Shown piece by piece: positions 42,906 through 51,623 of a DNA stretch of 64,000 nt (the first letter of the stretch is position 1; each line of letters begins with the position of its first letter). The position numbers were made by a program, and so were the translations under genes. The notes beneath the pieces are model-generated. The model saw only the letters and a program-made list of their open reading frames with translations. It was not told the origin of the DNA and did not search any database. The DNA is from Psychrobacillus sp. OK028 (lineage in GTDB: Bacteria; Bacillota; Bacilli; Bacillales_A; Planococcaceae): positions 186,001-250,000 of the forward strand of contig NZ_FNHY01000006.1 in assembly GCF_900103605.1 (NCBI RefSeq), given 5' to 3'.

Positions 42906-43508
42906 TTAATCTCGTTTTTTAAAATACCAAATAAGAAATGCAATACCACCAATAGCAATTAGTGCGTATACAATGTTGGAGTAAATATCCATATATCCAA
43001 CAATTACATCCCAGTTATCTCCTACTGCGGCCCCCACCGAAACTAATACCGTATTCCATATTAATGTTCCAAGTGTCGTAAATAGAAGAAATAGTGCAAA
43101 ATTCATTTTCGACATCCCCGCAGGAATCGAAATTAGACTTCTTACAAGTGGTATTAATCTTCCAAAAAATACTGCCCAGACTCCGTATTTATCGAACCAA
43201 GCGTCTGCTTTATGAATATCCTTAATCGTTAATCGTAGAAACTTGCCGTATTTTCTTATAATTTTCTCCAAACGCTCTACATCTAGTAGTTTACCGATAC
43301 CGTATAAAATTGCAGCTCCAATAACAGAACCTGCTGTGGATGCAATGATAATACCGATCTTCGTCATGCTAGTAGTAGTCGTCATATATCCTCCCAGTGT
43401 TAAAATCACTTCAGAAGGAATCGGCGGGAAAATATTTTCTGCTAAAATTAATAAAAATACTCCTAGATAACCAAACTGATTCATCCAGTCTGTAATCCAT
43501 GCTTCCAT
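42906..43508 (-). CDS. DedA-family membrane protein
   Basis: A 200-residue DedA/VTT protein: NIFPPIPSEVILTLGGYM near residue 26, FFGRLIPLVRSLISIPAGMSKM near 115, and four or five hydrophobic segments. DedA proteins are lipid flippases or scramblases; some recycle undecaprenyl phosphate, fitting the neighbouring uppP. The ATG overlaps the stop of the metallophosphoesterase gene (TAATG). Confidence 0.9.
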   Translation of the reverse strand: MEAWITDWMNQFGYLGVFLLILAENIFPPIPSEVILTLGGYMTTTTSMTKIGIIIASTAGSVIGAAILYGIGKLLDVERLEKIIRKYGKFLRLTIKDIHKADAWFDKYGVWAVFFGRLIPLVRSLISIPAGMSKMNFALFLLFTTLGTLIWNTVLVSVGAAVGDNWDVIVGYMDIYSNIVYALIAIGGIAFLIWYFKKRD

Positions 43509-44596
43509 TATACGTCCCCATCCTCTAATTTAATGTTTACTGACCATAGCTCCGATTGACTGCCTATCCTTATAGGTGGTCCCCAAAAGCCAAATCCCGA
43601 AGATACCATTGCATGTAAACTTCCTTTTTTTCTATACCCATAATCTAATTCAAATATCCTTTTCGTCAATAAATGATTTGGCCACATTTGACCGAGATGT
43701 GTATGACCGGACACATGAAAATCAACCTTTTCCTTCTCAGGTACCAGTAAATTAGAAGGGGTGTGATCCATTACAAACCAAGGTAAATCCTTTTTTTCTG
43801 GAGCTATCTCGAATAATTGCTTTCTGTTTTTATTCGTTTTGTCTTCACGACCTGTCAAATAGAACGAATCTACCACTAAAATAGTTTCATCTAAAAGCAT
43901 GCGAACATTCGATGCTTCCATCTCTTCTACTAAAAGCGGAATTTGCTTTCCGTAATATTCATGATTTCCAAGCACCCCATATATACCATACGTAGACTGG
44001 AGCTGTTTCATCACTTCGGACATGCCTTTTTGAACAAACCAAATTGGATCATCATCTACCAAATCCCCTACTAACAATATTAAATCTGGTTTTTCGGCAT
44101 TTGCTTTTCTCACAAAGCGAGTTAAATGCGCCTTATTGGCCAATAGACCAAGATGGAAATCAGATGCAACTACAACCTTTAGAGATTTTAGTTTAGATTC
44201 CTTTTTTGGCATTACAATTGCAAGCTCTCGAACAACAGGTGTGTATGCATAATAGGTACCTATTATAAAAATAAGGAGAAAAATACCAGTAACTATCCAG
44301 CCTATAAGGTTTAAATGTTTTGGAAAAATCCATGTGAATATTGCCGCAAGCGGAAAAAGGAGAATGCCATACTCCATTACGACCATCCAATAAGAGCCTA
44401 TGATACTAAAGATCCGTAGCTTATGACTTACTTTCCCAATGATATACCCAAAAGTAATTAGTCCCCAAACAATACCGAACAACCAATTATTTATAGGAAA
44501 GTAAAGCTCTAACCAAGTGGCAACGCTCCACCCAAAGTAAAATACAATTGCAGAATATAAGAGGATTGCTACAGCTGCTCCAAAGATTTTTTTCAT
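43508..44596 (-). CDS. membrane-anchored metallophosphoesterase
   Basis: A 362-residue protein with four N-terminal hydrophobic helices (about residues 5-125), then a calcineurin-like phosphoesterase: VVASDFHLGLL, LVGDLVDDDP, GVLGNHEYYG and HVSGHTHLGQMWP carry the metal ligands. Related to YkuE-type lipid or pyrophosphate hydrolases. First gene of the run with dedA and uppP, suggesting lipid-carrier metabolism. Confidence 0.88.
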   Translation of the reverse strand: MKKIFGAAVAILLYSAIVFYFGWSVATWLELYFPINNWLFGIVWGLITFGYIIGKVSHKLRIFSIIGSYWMVVMEYGILLFPLAAIFTWIFPKHLNLIGWIVTGIFLLIFIIGTYYAYTPVVRELAIVMPKKESKLKSLKVVVASDFHLGLLANKAHLTRFVRKANAEKPDLILLVGDLVDDDPIWFVQKGMSEVMKQLQSTYGIYGVLGNHEYYGKQIPLLVEEMEASNVRMLLDETILVVDSFYLTGREDKTNKNRKQLFEIAPEKKDLPWFVMDHTPSNLLVPEKEKVDFHVSGHTHLGQMWPNHLLTKRIFELDYGYRKKGSLHAMVSSGFGFWGPPIRIGSQSELWSVNIKLEDGDV

Positions 44597-44963
44597 GTTT
44601 CATTCTCCAATGTATGTATTTTAAAAATTTTCTTTTTGCAACTACACTGATTTTTATAAGGACAATTCTCCACTTTTTCATAAGTATAGCATGACTTAGG
44701 ATATTTCAAAAATCGTTGCTTGCACAAAGGTTTGACTATAAATTATGAAAATCAGCCTCTACACTTTTGGTAAATAAATCACACAAAAAACCATATCTTC
44801 TTGGGTTAAATTTAACGTAGTAACTTTAAATCAAATTCTCCATTTCCCTAAGTTCTTAGTACTACTAAGTCTCTAGACCGATAGGAAAATCATTTCTAAG
44901 CCCGTTTGGATTTGTTTCTAGAATTGATAAGCTTGTAATACAAACGAGAGGAGGAACAAATAT
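44597..44963. other. divergent promoter region between phosphoesterase and lia genes
   Basis: No gene is seen. The only clear structure is the 15-bp palindrome at 44855-44869, listed separately. Confidence 0.4.
44855..44869. promoter_or_regulatory. 15-bp palindrome, candidate LiaR site
   Basis: CTTAGTA C TACTAAG is an exact inverted repeat about 95 bases before liaI, followed by a further TCTAGA palindrome. Position fits a LiaR operator, but I cannot match a defined consensus. Confidence 0.35.
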
Positions 44964-45317
44964 ATGAAAAAATTTGGTTTATTAACTTTAGGAATTATAG
45001 CAGGGATTGTAGCGCTAGCTAACTTAGGTTCGCTTTTAGCTCTTGGGGTCTCCGCGGCAATCGTTTTTGCAGGGGTACATTTTTACTTGAAGAGTGATTC
45101 AACCTTTTTAAAAATCTTTTGGGCAAGCGTAGGAATCGTTGGTTTGATCAGTGCAGTTGTAAACGTACCTGGATTCTTCGCTATCTTGGCAATTCTAGCA
45201 GTTTGGTATGTAGTGAAAAAATGGAACAACGAAGCAGTTAGCTTTTCATCACCAATCGTTAAAACAGATGACCCTTTTGTAAACTTTGAAAAACAATGGA
45301 ACGAGCTTTCAAAATAA
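44964..45317 (+). CDS. liaI: LiaI-like membrane protein
   Basis: A 117-residue protein with hydrophobic segments at about residues 5-23, 24-42, 50-65 and 66-85 and a soluble C-terminal tail. Position before a PspA/LiaH gene and upstream of liaFSR fits LiaI, the membrane anchor that recruits LiaH under envelope stress. GGAGG precedes the ATG. Confidence 0.7.
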   Translation: MKKFGLLTLGIIAGIVALANLGSLLALGVSAAIVFAGVHFYLKSDSTFLKIFWASVGIVGLISAVVNVPGFFAILAILAVWYVVKKWNNEAVSFSSPIVKTDDPFVNFEKQWNELSK

Positions 45318-45330
45318 GGAGGAAACGAAA

Positions 45331-45969
45331 ATGACATCACTATTAAACAGATTAAAGTACTCAATAGAAGCAGACTTACACAAGCTTTTTGATAGAAAAG
45401 AAGAGAAAAATCCAATTGCAATGCTAAACCAATATATTCGTGAAGCAGAAAAACAAACAGAGCAAACTGGAAAATGGTTAGAACGCCAAGGGAATTTAAA
45501 ACAAGAACTAGAAAAAGAACTTACTGAAACGAAGCAAATGGTGGAAAAACGTAGAAAGCAAGTCGAACTTGCAACTGCAAGTGGCGAGGAAGACTTAGCT
45601 GCATTTGCTTTAGCAGAAGTTAACGCATATGAAGAACGTGCCATTGTACTGCAAAACAGCATACATCAAACAACAGAAGAGCTTTTCGGATTAGAGCGTA
45701 AATATGAAGAGATGAAACACAAAATCAAAGACATGAAAGTTCGTCAATTACAATTGATGGGGAAAGAAAATGTTACTCGCGCACATCACCAGATGGACCG
45801 CATTCTACAACCCGAGCAAAAAGAAAAGAATTTCGGCACTTTCCAAGACATGGAGCAATACATCGAAAGGCTTGGACAAAAGATTGAAAAAGAGCATGAA
45901 ATCACTTCTATGGAACAACGTTTAGAAATGTTAGAAAAAAACGCACAAACAAAAGAAGAAATTGTGTAA
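45331..45969 (+). CDS. liaH: PspA/IM30-family LiaH
   Basis: A 212-residue, nearly all-helical coiled-coil protein of the PspA/IM30/LiaH family: NPIAMLNQYIREAEKQTEQT near residue 30, then long charged heptads with ERAIVLQNSIHQTTEELFGLERKYEEM. These assemble into large rings that protect membranes. Start ATG 45331 follows AGGAGG by eight bases; 13 bases separate it from liaI. Confidence 0.9.
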   Translation: MTSLLNRLKYSIEADLHKLFDRKEEKNPIAMLNQYIREAEKQTEQTGKWLERQGNLKQELEKELTETKQMVEKRRKQVELATASGEEDLAAFALAEVNAYEERAIVLQNSIHQTTEELFGLERKYEEMKHKIKDMKVRQLQLMGKENVTRAHHQMDRILQPEQKEKNFGTFQDMEQYIERLGQKIEKEHEITSMEQRLEMLEKNAQTKEEIV

Positions 45970-45984
45970 ACTATAAGAAAGGCG

Positions 45985-46150
45985 TAAGACGCCTATGCAA
46001 AGGAAGGCAGTCTAAGTTTGCGGAATCGTGTCTCAATGACTGCATGACCCGCATCTACTGGCCAAAAATCACTGGAAGATTGAAGTAAAGACGTCCTTTG
46101 CCATATAAGTAAGCCTGAAGTGATCGAGCAGCTGGCGTCTGGAGCTAGAC
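45985..46150. repeat. structured repeat between liaH and liaF
   Basis: Nested complementarity (GCAAAGGA near 45998 with TCCTTTGC near 46093, GCAGTC with GACTGC) folds most of this stretch. Its end, with GGCGTCTGGAGCT, matches a stretch at 59488-59545. It looks like an interspersed Planococcaceae-type element. Confidence 0.45.
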
Positions 46151-46157
46151 AAATCAA

Positions 46158-46216
46158 AAAGATTAGAAGGTCATTTAGAGGGGAAGGCACTCGCCTTCTC
46201 CTTACTAATCTTTATC
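46158..46216 (+). terminator. strong hairpin separating liaIH from liaFSR
   Basis: AAAGATTAG (46158-46166) pairs with CTAATCTTT (46205-46213), with an inner GGGGAAGGC/GCCTTCTCC stem, then a short T-rich tail. It should end most liaIH transcripts, with readthrough into liaF. Confidence 0.65.
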
Positions 46217-46357
46217 CCGGTTTAACAAGTTGATGGTTTGGTCATTGCCGCATGACGCGGTGTTATTTACCAAAGTTCAATTTTTCTATCAGCAAGAGGT
46301 AAAGCACCCCACTCTGATGGAAGTTTCACCTTATGCGAAGAAGGAGGAATACTCGTT

Positions 46358-47059
46358 ATGAAAGAAAACCAGACAAACAGATTAGCATTTATACTCATTT
46401 GTTTTGTTTTCCTTATGTTCATAGAGGCTACAATTTTTGGAAACGGCAGTATTGTATTAGTTCTTCTTGGCATCGGGATGATGTATTTTAGCATGCGAAA
46501 ACGTAATCGCTTTTTATTTTGGACTGGATTTACTTTTTTAATCATTGCAGTTTTTTCGATGTGGAGCTTGCGGCTTCTATTACTCGCTATTATGGGTTAT
46601 ATCCTATATAAGCTTTGGAAAAATGAACCTATTCAAAAAATGGTACGTCCATTTGACACCGTATATAAAGAAACTCCGAATAGTATTATTCAAAATAAGT
46701 TATTTTCTTCTCAAACGACTCCATTTAATTCGTATGAGTGGCAGGATGTTCATGTGCAAAGCTTTTATGGAGAACAAGTTATTGATGTAACACAAACAGT
46801 ATTGCCAAAGGGCACTTCCTTCGTTTCCATTCGTCAGTCTCTTGGGAAAGTGACCATCTATGTACCATACGAAATTCCGGTAAGGCTACATTATGCAACT
46901 ATTATTGGAGAGGCAAACATCTTCGGTCGCGGAGTACAGCGGTTATGGAACCAGTCTGTGCTTGTGAAAGATGGATATTTAGAGGATATTACGTATGCTT
47001 CAGAATTAGTCATTACTGTATCCACATGGATTGGGGATATTGAGGTGATTCGCAAATGA
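46358..47059 (+). CDS. liaF: LiaF-like inhibitor of LiaS
   Basis: A 233-residue protein with four hydrophobic helices (about residues 8-90) and a C-terminal beta domain of the LiaF/cell-wall-active-antibiotic-response family: WQDVHVQSFYGEQVIDVTQT and GKVTIYVPYEIPVRLHYATIIGEANIFG. LiaF keeps LiaS silent. GGAGG lies ten bases from the ATG; its stop overlaps the liaS start. Confidence 0.9.
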   Translation: MKENQTNRLAFILICFVFLMFIEATIFGNGSIVLVLLGIGMMYFSMRKRNRFLFWTGFTFLIIAVFSMWSLRLLLLAIMGYILYKLWKNEPIQKMVRPFDTVYKETPNSIIQNKLFSSQTTPFNSYEWQDVHVQSFYGEQVIDVTQTVLPKGTSFVSIRQSLGKVTIYVPYEIPVRLHYATIIGEANIFGRGVQRLWNQSVLVKDGYLEDITYASELVITVSTWIGDIEVIRK

Positions 47060-48144
47060 AAATTATTGTGGGGCAAGGACTCTCTATTTTCATTATTTTA
47101 TTGTCACTAGCAGCACTCTTACTTTATGTATTATGGGGTTGGCCAAATGAAGATGCTTGGTGGTCCTTACTAGAATTGAAATACGCAAAGGTTCCCTTTG
47201 GAGCTTGGATTATTATCATTCTTGCTATTATGAGTTTTAGTTTTTCATTAAATACACTACAAAAGGTTCGTGACCAGGAAAAAAAGATTGATACTAGTCT
47301 ACGCCCTTTGCTAGCAGCCGAAACATTCGTACCAGCGAAGAAAAAGTATACTTACTCAAAGCGATTACATGTAACAACAACTCAGTTAGAGCAACTGATC
47401 ATGACTCAACGTAAGACTTTACAACGCATTACCAATGAAAAAGCGGAGGCTCAAGATAAGCTTATTCAGGAGCAAATCATACAAGAAAGACAACGACTAG
47501 CTAGAGAGCTACACGATTCCGTCTCCCAGCAATTGTTTGCTGCATCCATGCTATTGTCAGCAATGGTAGAAATAGAAGAATCACAGAATGAAGTAGCCCC
47601 AAAAACATTGTTACAAACCGAAAAAATTGTACAACAGGCACAATTAGAAATGCGAGCATTATTACTACATCTTCGTCCAGCAGCTCTTCATGATAAAACA
47701 TTAAAAGAAGGTTTAGAAGAGTTGCTAATAGAATTACAGGAAAAGGTATTTTTTACAATTCGTTATCGCTTGGAAGACGTTCCTTTGTCTAAAGGGGCCG
47801 AGGATCATTTATTCCGAATCGCACAGGAAACGTTGTCCAATACACTGCGACATGCAAACGCTACTGAAGTCGATATATTATTTGTTGAACGGGATAATCT
47901 TGCTATTTTCCGAGTTCAAGATAACGGTGTCGGATTTGAACAGGTTGATTCTAAAAATGGCTCTTATGGGTTGCAAAGTGTACAGGAACGAGCAGTTGAA
48001 ATCGGCGCAACATGTAAGATTGTTTCCGTTCCGTCTCAAGGTACTATTGTAGAAGTGAAACTGCCGATCGAGAAAAAAAGCATTGAAACAATCCAGTTAG
48101 AGATAGGAGAGCGAGAGAATGATTCGAATCTTATTAGCGGATGA
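47056..48144 (+). CDS. liaS: sensor histidine kinase LiaS
   Basis: A 362-residue NarL-type kinase: two N-terminal TM helices (about 5-25 and 48-68), a coiled linker, HisKA_3 box RQRLARELHDSVSQQLFAA near residue 150 with the phosphorylated His, and an ATPase lobe with RIAQETLSNTLRHANA and VQDNGVGFEQ...GLQSVQERA. It senses lipid II-cycle antibiotics together with LiaF. GAGGTG precedes the ATG. Confidence 0.93.
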   Translation: MKIIVGQGLSIFIILLSLAALLLYVLWGWPNEDAWWSLLELKYAKVPFGAWIIIILAIMSFSFSLNTLQKVRDQEKKIDTSLRPLLAAETFVPAKKKYTYSKRLHVTTTQLEQLIMTQRKTLQRITNEKAEAQDKLIQEQIIQERQRLARELHDSVSQQLFAASMLLSAMVEIEESQNEVAPKTLLQTEKIVQQAQLEMRALLLHLRPAALHDKTLKEGLEELLIELQEKVFFTIRYRLEDVPLSKGAEDHLFRIAQETLSNTLRHANATEVDILFVERDNLAIFRVQDNGVGFEQVDSKNGSYGLQSVQERAVEIGATCKIVSVPSQGTIVEVKLPIEKKSIETIQLEIGERENDSNLISG

Positions 48145-48760
48145 CCATGAAATGGTACGTATCGGTGTTTCCGCGTATTTGCAGGCGCAGCCTGATATGG
48201 AGGTAGTTGCGGAAGCCATTAATGGAAAAGAAGCGGTGGATTTGGCCCTTGAACACAAACCAGATATTATTTTAATGGATATGGTCATGCCAATTATGAA
48301 TGGCGCAGAAGCCACACGTGAAATTGTCGGGCAATGGCCAGAAGCAAAAGTAATGATTGTCACAAGCTTTATCGATGACGACAAAGTATATCCAGCACTC
48401 GAAGCTGGGGCAATCAGTTATTTGTTAAAAACGTCAAAAGCCTCTCATATTGCAGACTCTATACGTAAAACGTTAGATGGAGACGCGGTATTAGAACCAG
48501 AAGTAACCAATAAAATGATGAAACGTATGCGTCAAGGCTCAGATCATGCTCTCCATGAGGATTTAACGGACCGAGAGCATGAAGTTCTTTTACTCATGGC
48601 AGAAGGCAAAACAAATCAAGATATAGCGGACACTCTCTTTATAGCATTGAAAACAGCTAAAACACATGTCAGCAATATTTTATCAAAGCTCGAGGTTAGT
48701 GACCGTACACAAGCGGTTATTTATGCTTTTGAACATAAATTGGTTCCCACGAAAAAATAA
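48119..48760 (+). CDS. liaR: response regulator LiaR
   Basis: A 213-residue NarL/FixJ-type regulator: receiver with IRILLADDHEMVR and the phosphoacceptor Asp in PDIILMDMVMP, and a LuxR-type HTH, LTDREHEVLLLMAEGKTNQDIADTLF then KTHVSNILSKL. It overlaps liaS by 26 bases and activates the liaI promoter. Confidence 0.94.
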   Translation: MIRILLADDHEMVRIGVSAYLQAQPDMEVVAEAINGKEAVDLALEHKPDIILMDMVMPIMNGAEATREIVGQWPEAKVMIVTSFIDDDKVYPALEAGAISYLLKTSKASHIADSIRKTLDGDAVLEPEVTNKMMKRMRQGSDHALHEDLTDREHEVLLLMAEGKTNQDIADTLFIALKTAKTHVSNILSKLEVSDRTQAVIYAFEHKLVPTKK

Positions 48761-48813
48761 CTTATTCGTTCTAGTCATCATATGCTAATAAAAAGATTGC
48801 ATAAAGGATGATA

Positions 48814-49098
48814 GTGCGCATGAACCCACTAGACCCTATGGAACCGGAGAATGAGCAACAGGCTAACCTAGCCGATAAGGTTGGGTTTTTAGGTAGTGTT
48901 GTTGTAACAATCGGATACATTATTGAAACCATTGGTGAAGGCATCGCCCTTTCCGAGCTAGCTCAGGAAGAAAAAAATGTGGAACAAACAAAACAAGTAA
49001 ATCAGCAGCAATTATCAGATATACAGAGTAAATTGGATTATTTAATAAAAGAAATAGATATGATGAAAAAAAAGGATGGCCATTTTAGAAGATGGTGA
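48814..49098 (+). CDS. small unknown protein with one hydrophobic segment
   Basis: About 94 residues: a hydrophilic head (MNPLDPMEPENEQQ), a hydrophobic stretch LGSVVVTIGYIIETIGEGIAL and a charged coiled tail ending KKKDGHFRRW. GTG 48814 is six bases after AAAGG; ATG 48820 is an alternative. It follows liaR and may belong to the stress operon. Not recognised. Confidence 0.6.
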   Translation: MRMNPLDPMEPENEQQANLADKVGFLGSVVVTIGYIIETIGEGIALSELAQEEKNVEQTKQVNQQQLSDIQSKLDYLIKEIDMMKKKDGHFRRW

Positions 49099-49193
49099 TT
49101 CCTTTTTTGTTTGTCTTTTTTAAAGTGGATGGTTGATTATTTACTTGTGTTTTTTATTAATGCATCCGTTCGTAAAATTAGCATATTGGATTT

Positions 49194-49730
49194 CTATACT
49201 ACTTTTTTTCCAATCCAATGAGCAAGTAAAGCAACTGGAATAATTAAGGGACAAAAAGGTAAGGATAGAAAAATAATTTTCCATGTAATTACTTCATTTA
49301 TTAATAATGATTGAAATAAAACTAAACTGTATGGAATGATAACAAACAATGAAGTGAATGCACCAGGCGTAACAGAACGAAGAATAATAGATTGACCAAT
49401 ATGAGTAAAACCGTGTAGAAAAAAAACCAATGTAACAATGGTAAATATATAAATATTACCTTGTAATCCTTGAATCACAAATTGATTTGCCATAACAGTT
49501 GCACTACTTACGAATAGAAAAATAACTAATACGGCAACGGCAAACTGAGCAGTTGACATAGAAAATTGTTTAATGACTCTATCCGCAATTTTTTCGGGCA
49601 ATATGTCGTATATCCTAGTTGAATTTCTCTTCATCCACCTCTCAACCATAATTATTTCTTCAAAATCATGAAGGATAAACATAATCGGAAATAACCAGAT
49701 AAGTGTTTGAACATTAAACCACTGTTCCAT
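49194..49730 (-). CDS. HXXEE-domain membrane protein
   Basis: A 178-residue membrane protein with five hydrophobic segments. The family signature HDFEE lies near residue 21 (FILHDFEEIIMVERWM), and a second FFLHGFTHIGQSI lies further on. Family function is unknown; conserved His/Glu suggest metal binding in the membrane. Start ATG 49730 follows AAAGGATTAGG. Confidence 0.82.
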   Translation of the reverse strand: MEQWFNVQTLIWLFPIMFILHDFEEIIMVERWMKRNSTRIYDILPEKIADRVIKQFSMSTAQFAVAVLVIFLFVSSATVMANQFVIQGLQGNIYIFTIVTLVFFLHGFTHIGQSIILRSVTPGAFTSLFVIIPYSLVLFQSLLINEVITWKIIFLSLPFCPLIIPVALLAHWIGKKVV

Positions 49731-49925
49731 AATCCTAATCCTTTCTATAAAACTTCTCTTATTTTCTGTTAAATTTACTTGGCTTTTTTTTCTACCAAAC
49801 TGGTGTAAGAAAAAATGCTTTACTCCTTCTTGAAGTAAAGCACCTGCGCTAAGCACCTCATTAGCGGAAGAAGAATTAACTGTTTTACATTATATTTAAT
49901 GTTCAAAACTGTTTATGTTAAAAAA

Positions 49926-50129
49926 TCATTCTCTCTCTTTCCCCCTTCTTTTCTTAGATTCTATGTGAATAACAAGATAAGTAACCCCTAATAGCCCTAC
50001 TATTCCAAATATTATTGCTATAAGATCTTGCTTAGAATATGTAAAGTTACTAAAACCAATAATCAAATTGATAATTACAAAGATAAGTAATAGCCAATGT
50101 ATATTTTTAGATAAAAATCTCTTCATCAT
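49926..50129 (-). CDS. small two-helix membrane protein
   Basis: 67 residues with two hydrophobic helices (about 11-27 and 37-54) and a basic tail ESKKRRGKERE. AAGGAG precedes two adjacent ATG codons. Family not recognised. Confidence 0.65.
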   Translation of the reverse strand: MMKRFLSKNIHWLLLIFVIINLIIGFSNFTYSKQDLIAIIFGIVGLLGVTYLVIHIESKKRRGKERE

Positions 50130-50460
50130 TTTCTCCTTTACTTTCTTTAATATGTTATTGAAACATCCTGTTGTGTCAGTTTAAGTGTAACATTTCACAG
50201 GGGATTTCTATGACCTACTTATTGTATTGGATAAATAATTAGACCTGCGAGAAAAAGATAATCTTGTTCTGATAAAGCAACCAGTAGTTTAAAAAGCACC
50301 TTGAGCTATATATTTTTTAATCGAAAGATTGTAGTTATTAAACTTCAAATTTAGACATGTTTATTAATATTGGACAATATGTACAATCTCTTTTCACTTT
50401 GAAATCATAAGTTATTAATGTAAGGCTAAATTTACAATAAACTGAAAGGAGGTCTTGAGA
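50130..50460. other. intergenic region, 331 bp
   Basis: AT-rich with no gene visible. A CATAAGTTA at 50406-50414 fits the SigK -10 pattern CATANNNTA ahead of the Cys-rich gene, but the -35 spacing is not good. Confidence 0.35.
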
Positions 50461-50739
50461 ATGAAAAATGATTGTAATAAATGTGATAAGCCAAATAAAC
50501 ATCACGAGAAAGATTCCAATAGCTGTAAAGGTTGTATTTGTGATCAGTTAAGAAGATTACAAGTACAGACTGAAGTTGATGTGTTCTTATCAGGCGGTAA
50601 TGTGTTAGAAGATGTTGTTTTTATTAACTTAGACCAGAATAATTGCTGTGCATTCTTTAATGATCCAACAACAGAACCAGGTTCAACACTTATCATAGAC
50701 TGCCAATTTATCCAAGCTATTCGAATAGAAGCAGACTGA
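50461..50739 (+). CDS. Cys-rich small protein, possible spore coat component
   Basis: 92 residues. The N-terminal third is very rich in Cys, Lys and His (CNKCDKPNKHH, CKGCICDQLRRL), and the rest contains NNCCAFFNDP and a C-terminal CQFIQAIRIEAD. The CxC-then-Leu-rich start recalls the N-termini of CotY/CotZ-type coat proteins. ATG 50461 follows GGAGGT by seven bases. A possible SigK -10 lies about 50 bases upstream. Coat function is inference. Confidence 0.65.
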   Translation: MKNDCNKCDKPNKHHEKDSNSCKGCICDQLRRLQVQTEVDVFLSGGNVLEDVVFINLDQNNCCAFFNDPTTEPGSTLIIDCQFIQAIRIEAD

Positions 50740-50802
50740 GTTTTGATAAGGGGAATCAATGAGAATGTTTCCCCTCAAATTTGAGCAATTTACAGAGATA
50801 CA

Positions 50803-50841
50803 AAAATAGCCTTGTTAAATTACTTTTAACAAGGCTATTTT
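50803..50841 (+). terminator. terminator of the Cys-rich gene
   Basis: AAAATAGCCTTGTTAAA (50803-50819) and its exact inverse complement (50825-50841) form a 17-bp stem with a 5-base loop. A GGGGAA/TTCCCC hairpin lies just before it. Confidence 0.8.
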
Positions 50842-50929
50842 GACTATCTTGTTTATCTAAAGCAGTCGTTTAGTTGAAGAGATTACATTTTTATTTTGTT
50901 ATAAGGAGTACAATACTAAGTTCTTCATA

Positions 50930-51328
50930 TTATTTAGGAAGATTTAGTTGCCACGAAACTCCGAAGCGATCATTTAGCCAACCGAACTTTTTACTGAAAC
51001 CATAAGCACCTAAAGGCATAAGTGCTTGTCCACCTTCGTTGAGTTTATGATAGAGATTGTCAAGTTCCTCTTCAGTCTCACAAGTAACAAAGATCGAGAA
51101 TGAAGGCGTGAAAGAAAATTGATGTTTCACATTACTGTCAATACACATAAACTCTTGCCCTTTTAAAGTAAAAGTAGCCTGCATTACAGTTCCTTCTTTT
51201 CCAGATTCATTAGGTCCGTATCGAACAATACTTGTTATTTGAGAATCTTCAATGAGGGATGTGTAATAGTTCATTGCTTCTTCTGCATTGTCATCTTGAA
51301 ACATTAAGAATGATGCTACCTTCTCCAT
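50930..51328 (-). CDS. PhnB-like VOC-fold protein
   Basis: A 132-residue protein of the PhnB/3-dmu-9_3-mt VOC type: FLMFQDDNAEEAMNYYTSLI, GKEGTVMQATFTLKGQEFMCID, FSIFVTCETEEELDNLYHKL and a closing FGWLNDRFGVSWQLNLP. Function unknown. Start ATG 51328 is ten bases after AAAAGGAG. Confidence 0.85.
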   Translation of the reverse strand: MEKVASFLMFQDDNAEEAMNYYTSLIEDSQITSIVRYGPNESGKEGTVMQATFTLKGQEFMCIDSNVKHQFSFTPSFSIFVTCETEEELDNLYHKLNEGGQALMPLGAYGFSKKFGWLNDRFGVSWQLNLPK

Positions 51329-51623
51329 TATAAATCTACTCCTTTTCATACTTATCTTTAAAGTATAATACAATTCATATATATATATCCATGCTTCAAC
51401 TAACCAGCTAATAGATATTTCCTTTGTGCACATGCCAAATAACCACAGGTATAGTACCGAAACACGTATGGACTAGGATTAAACTACTTTTTTTTAGATT
51501 TAACCTATTTAAACCAAATATTATTACAAAAAATATTTAATCCACTTATAATAAAGGAAACCACCAAAAATAATTATTCATTTCTTCATTAAAAAATTCA
51601 GTAAAGAAAAAGGAGATAGGTAC

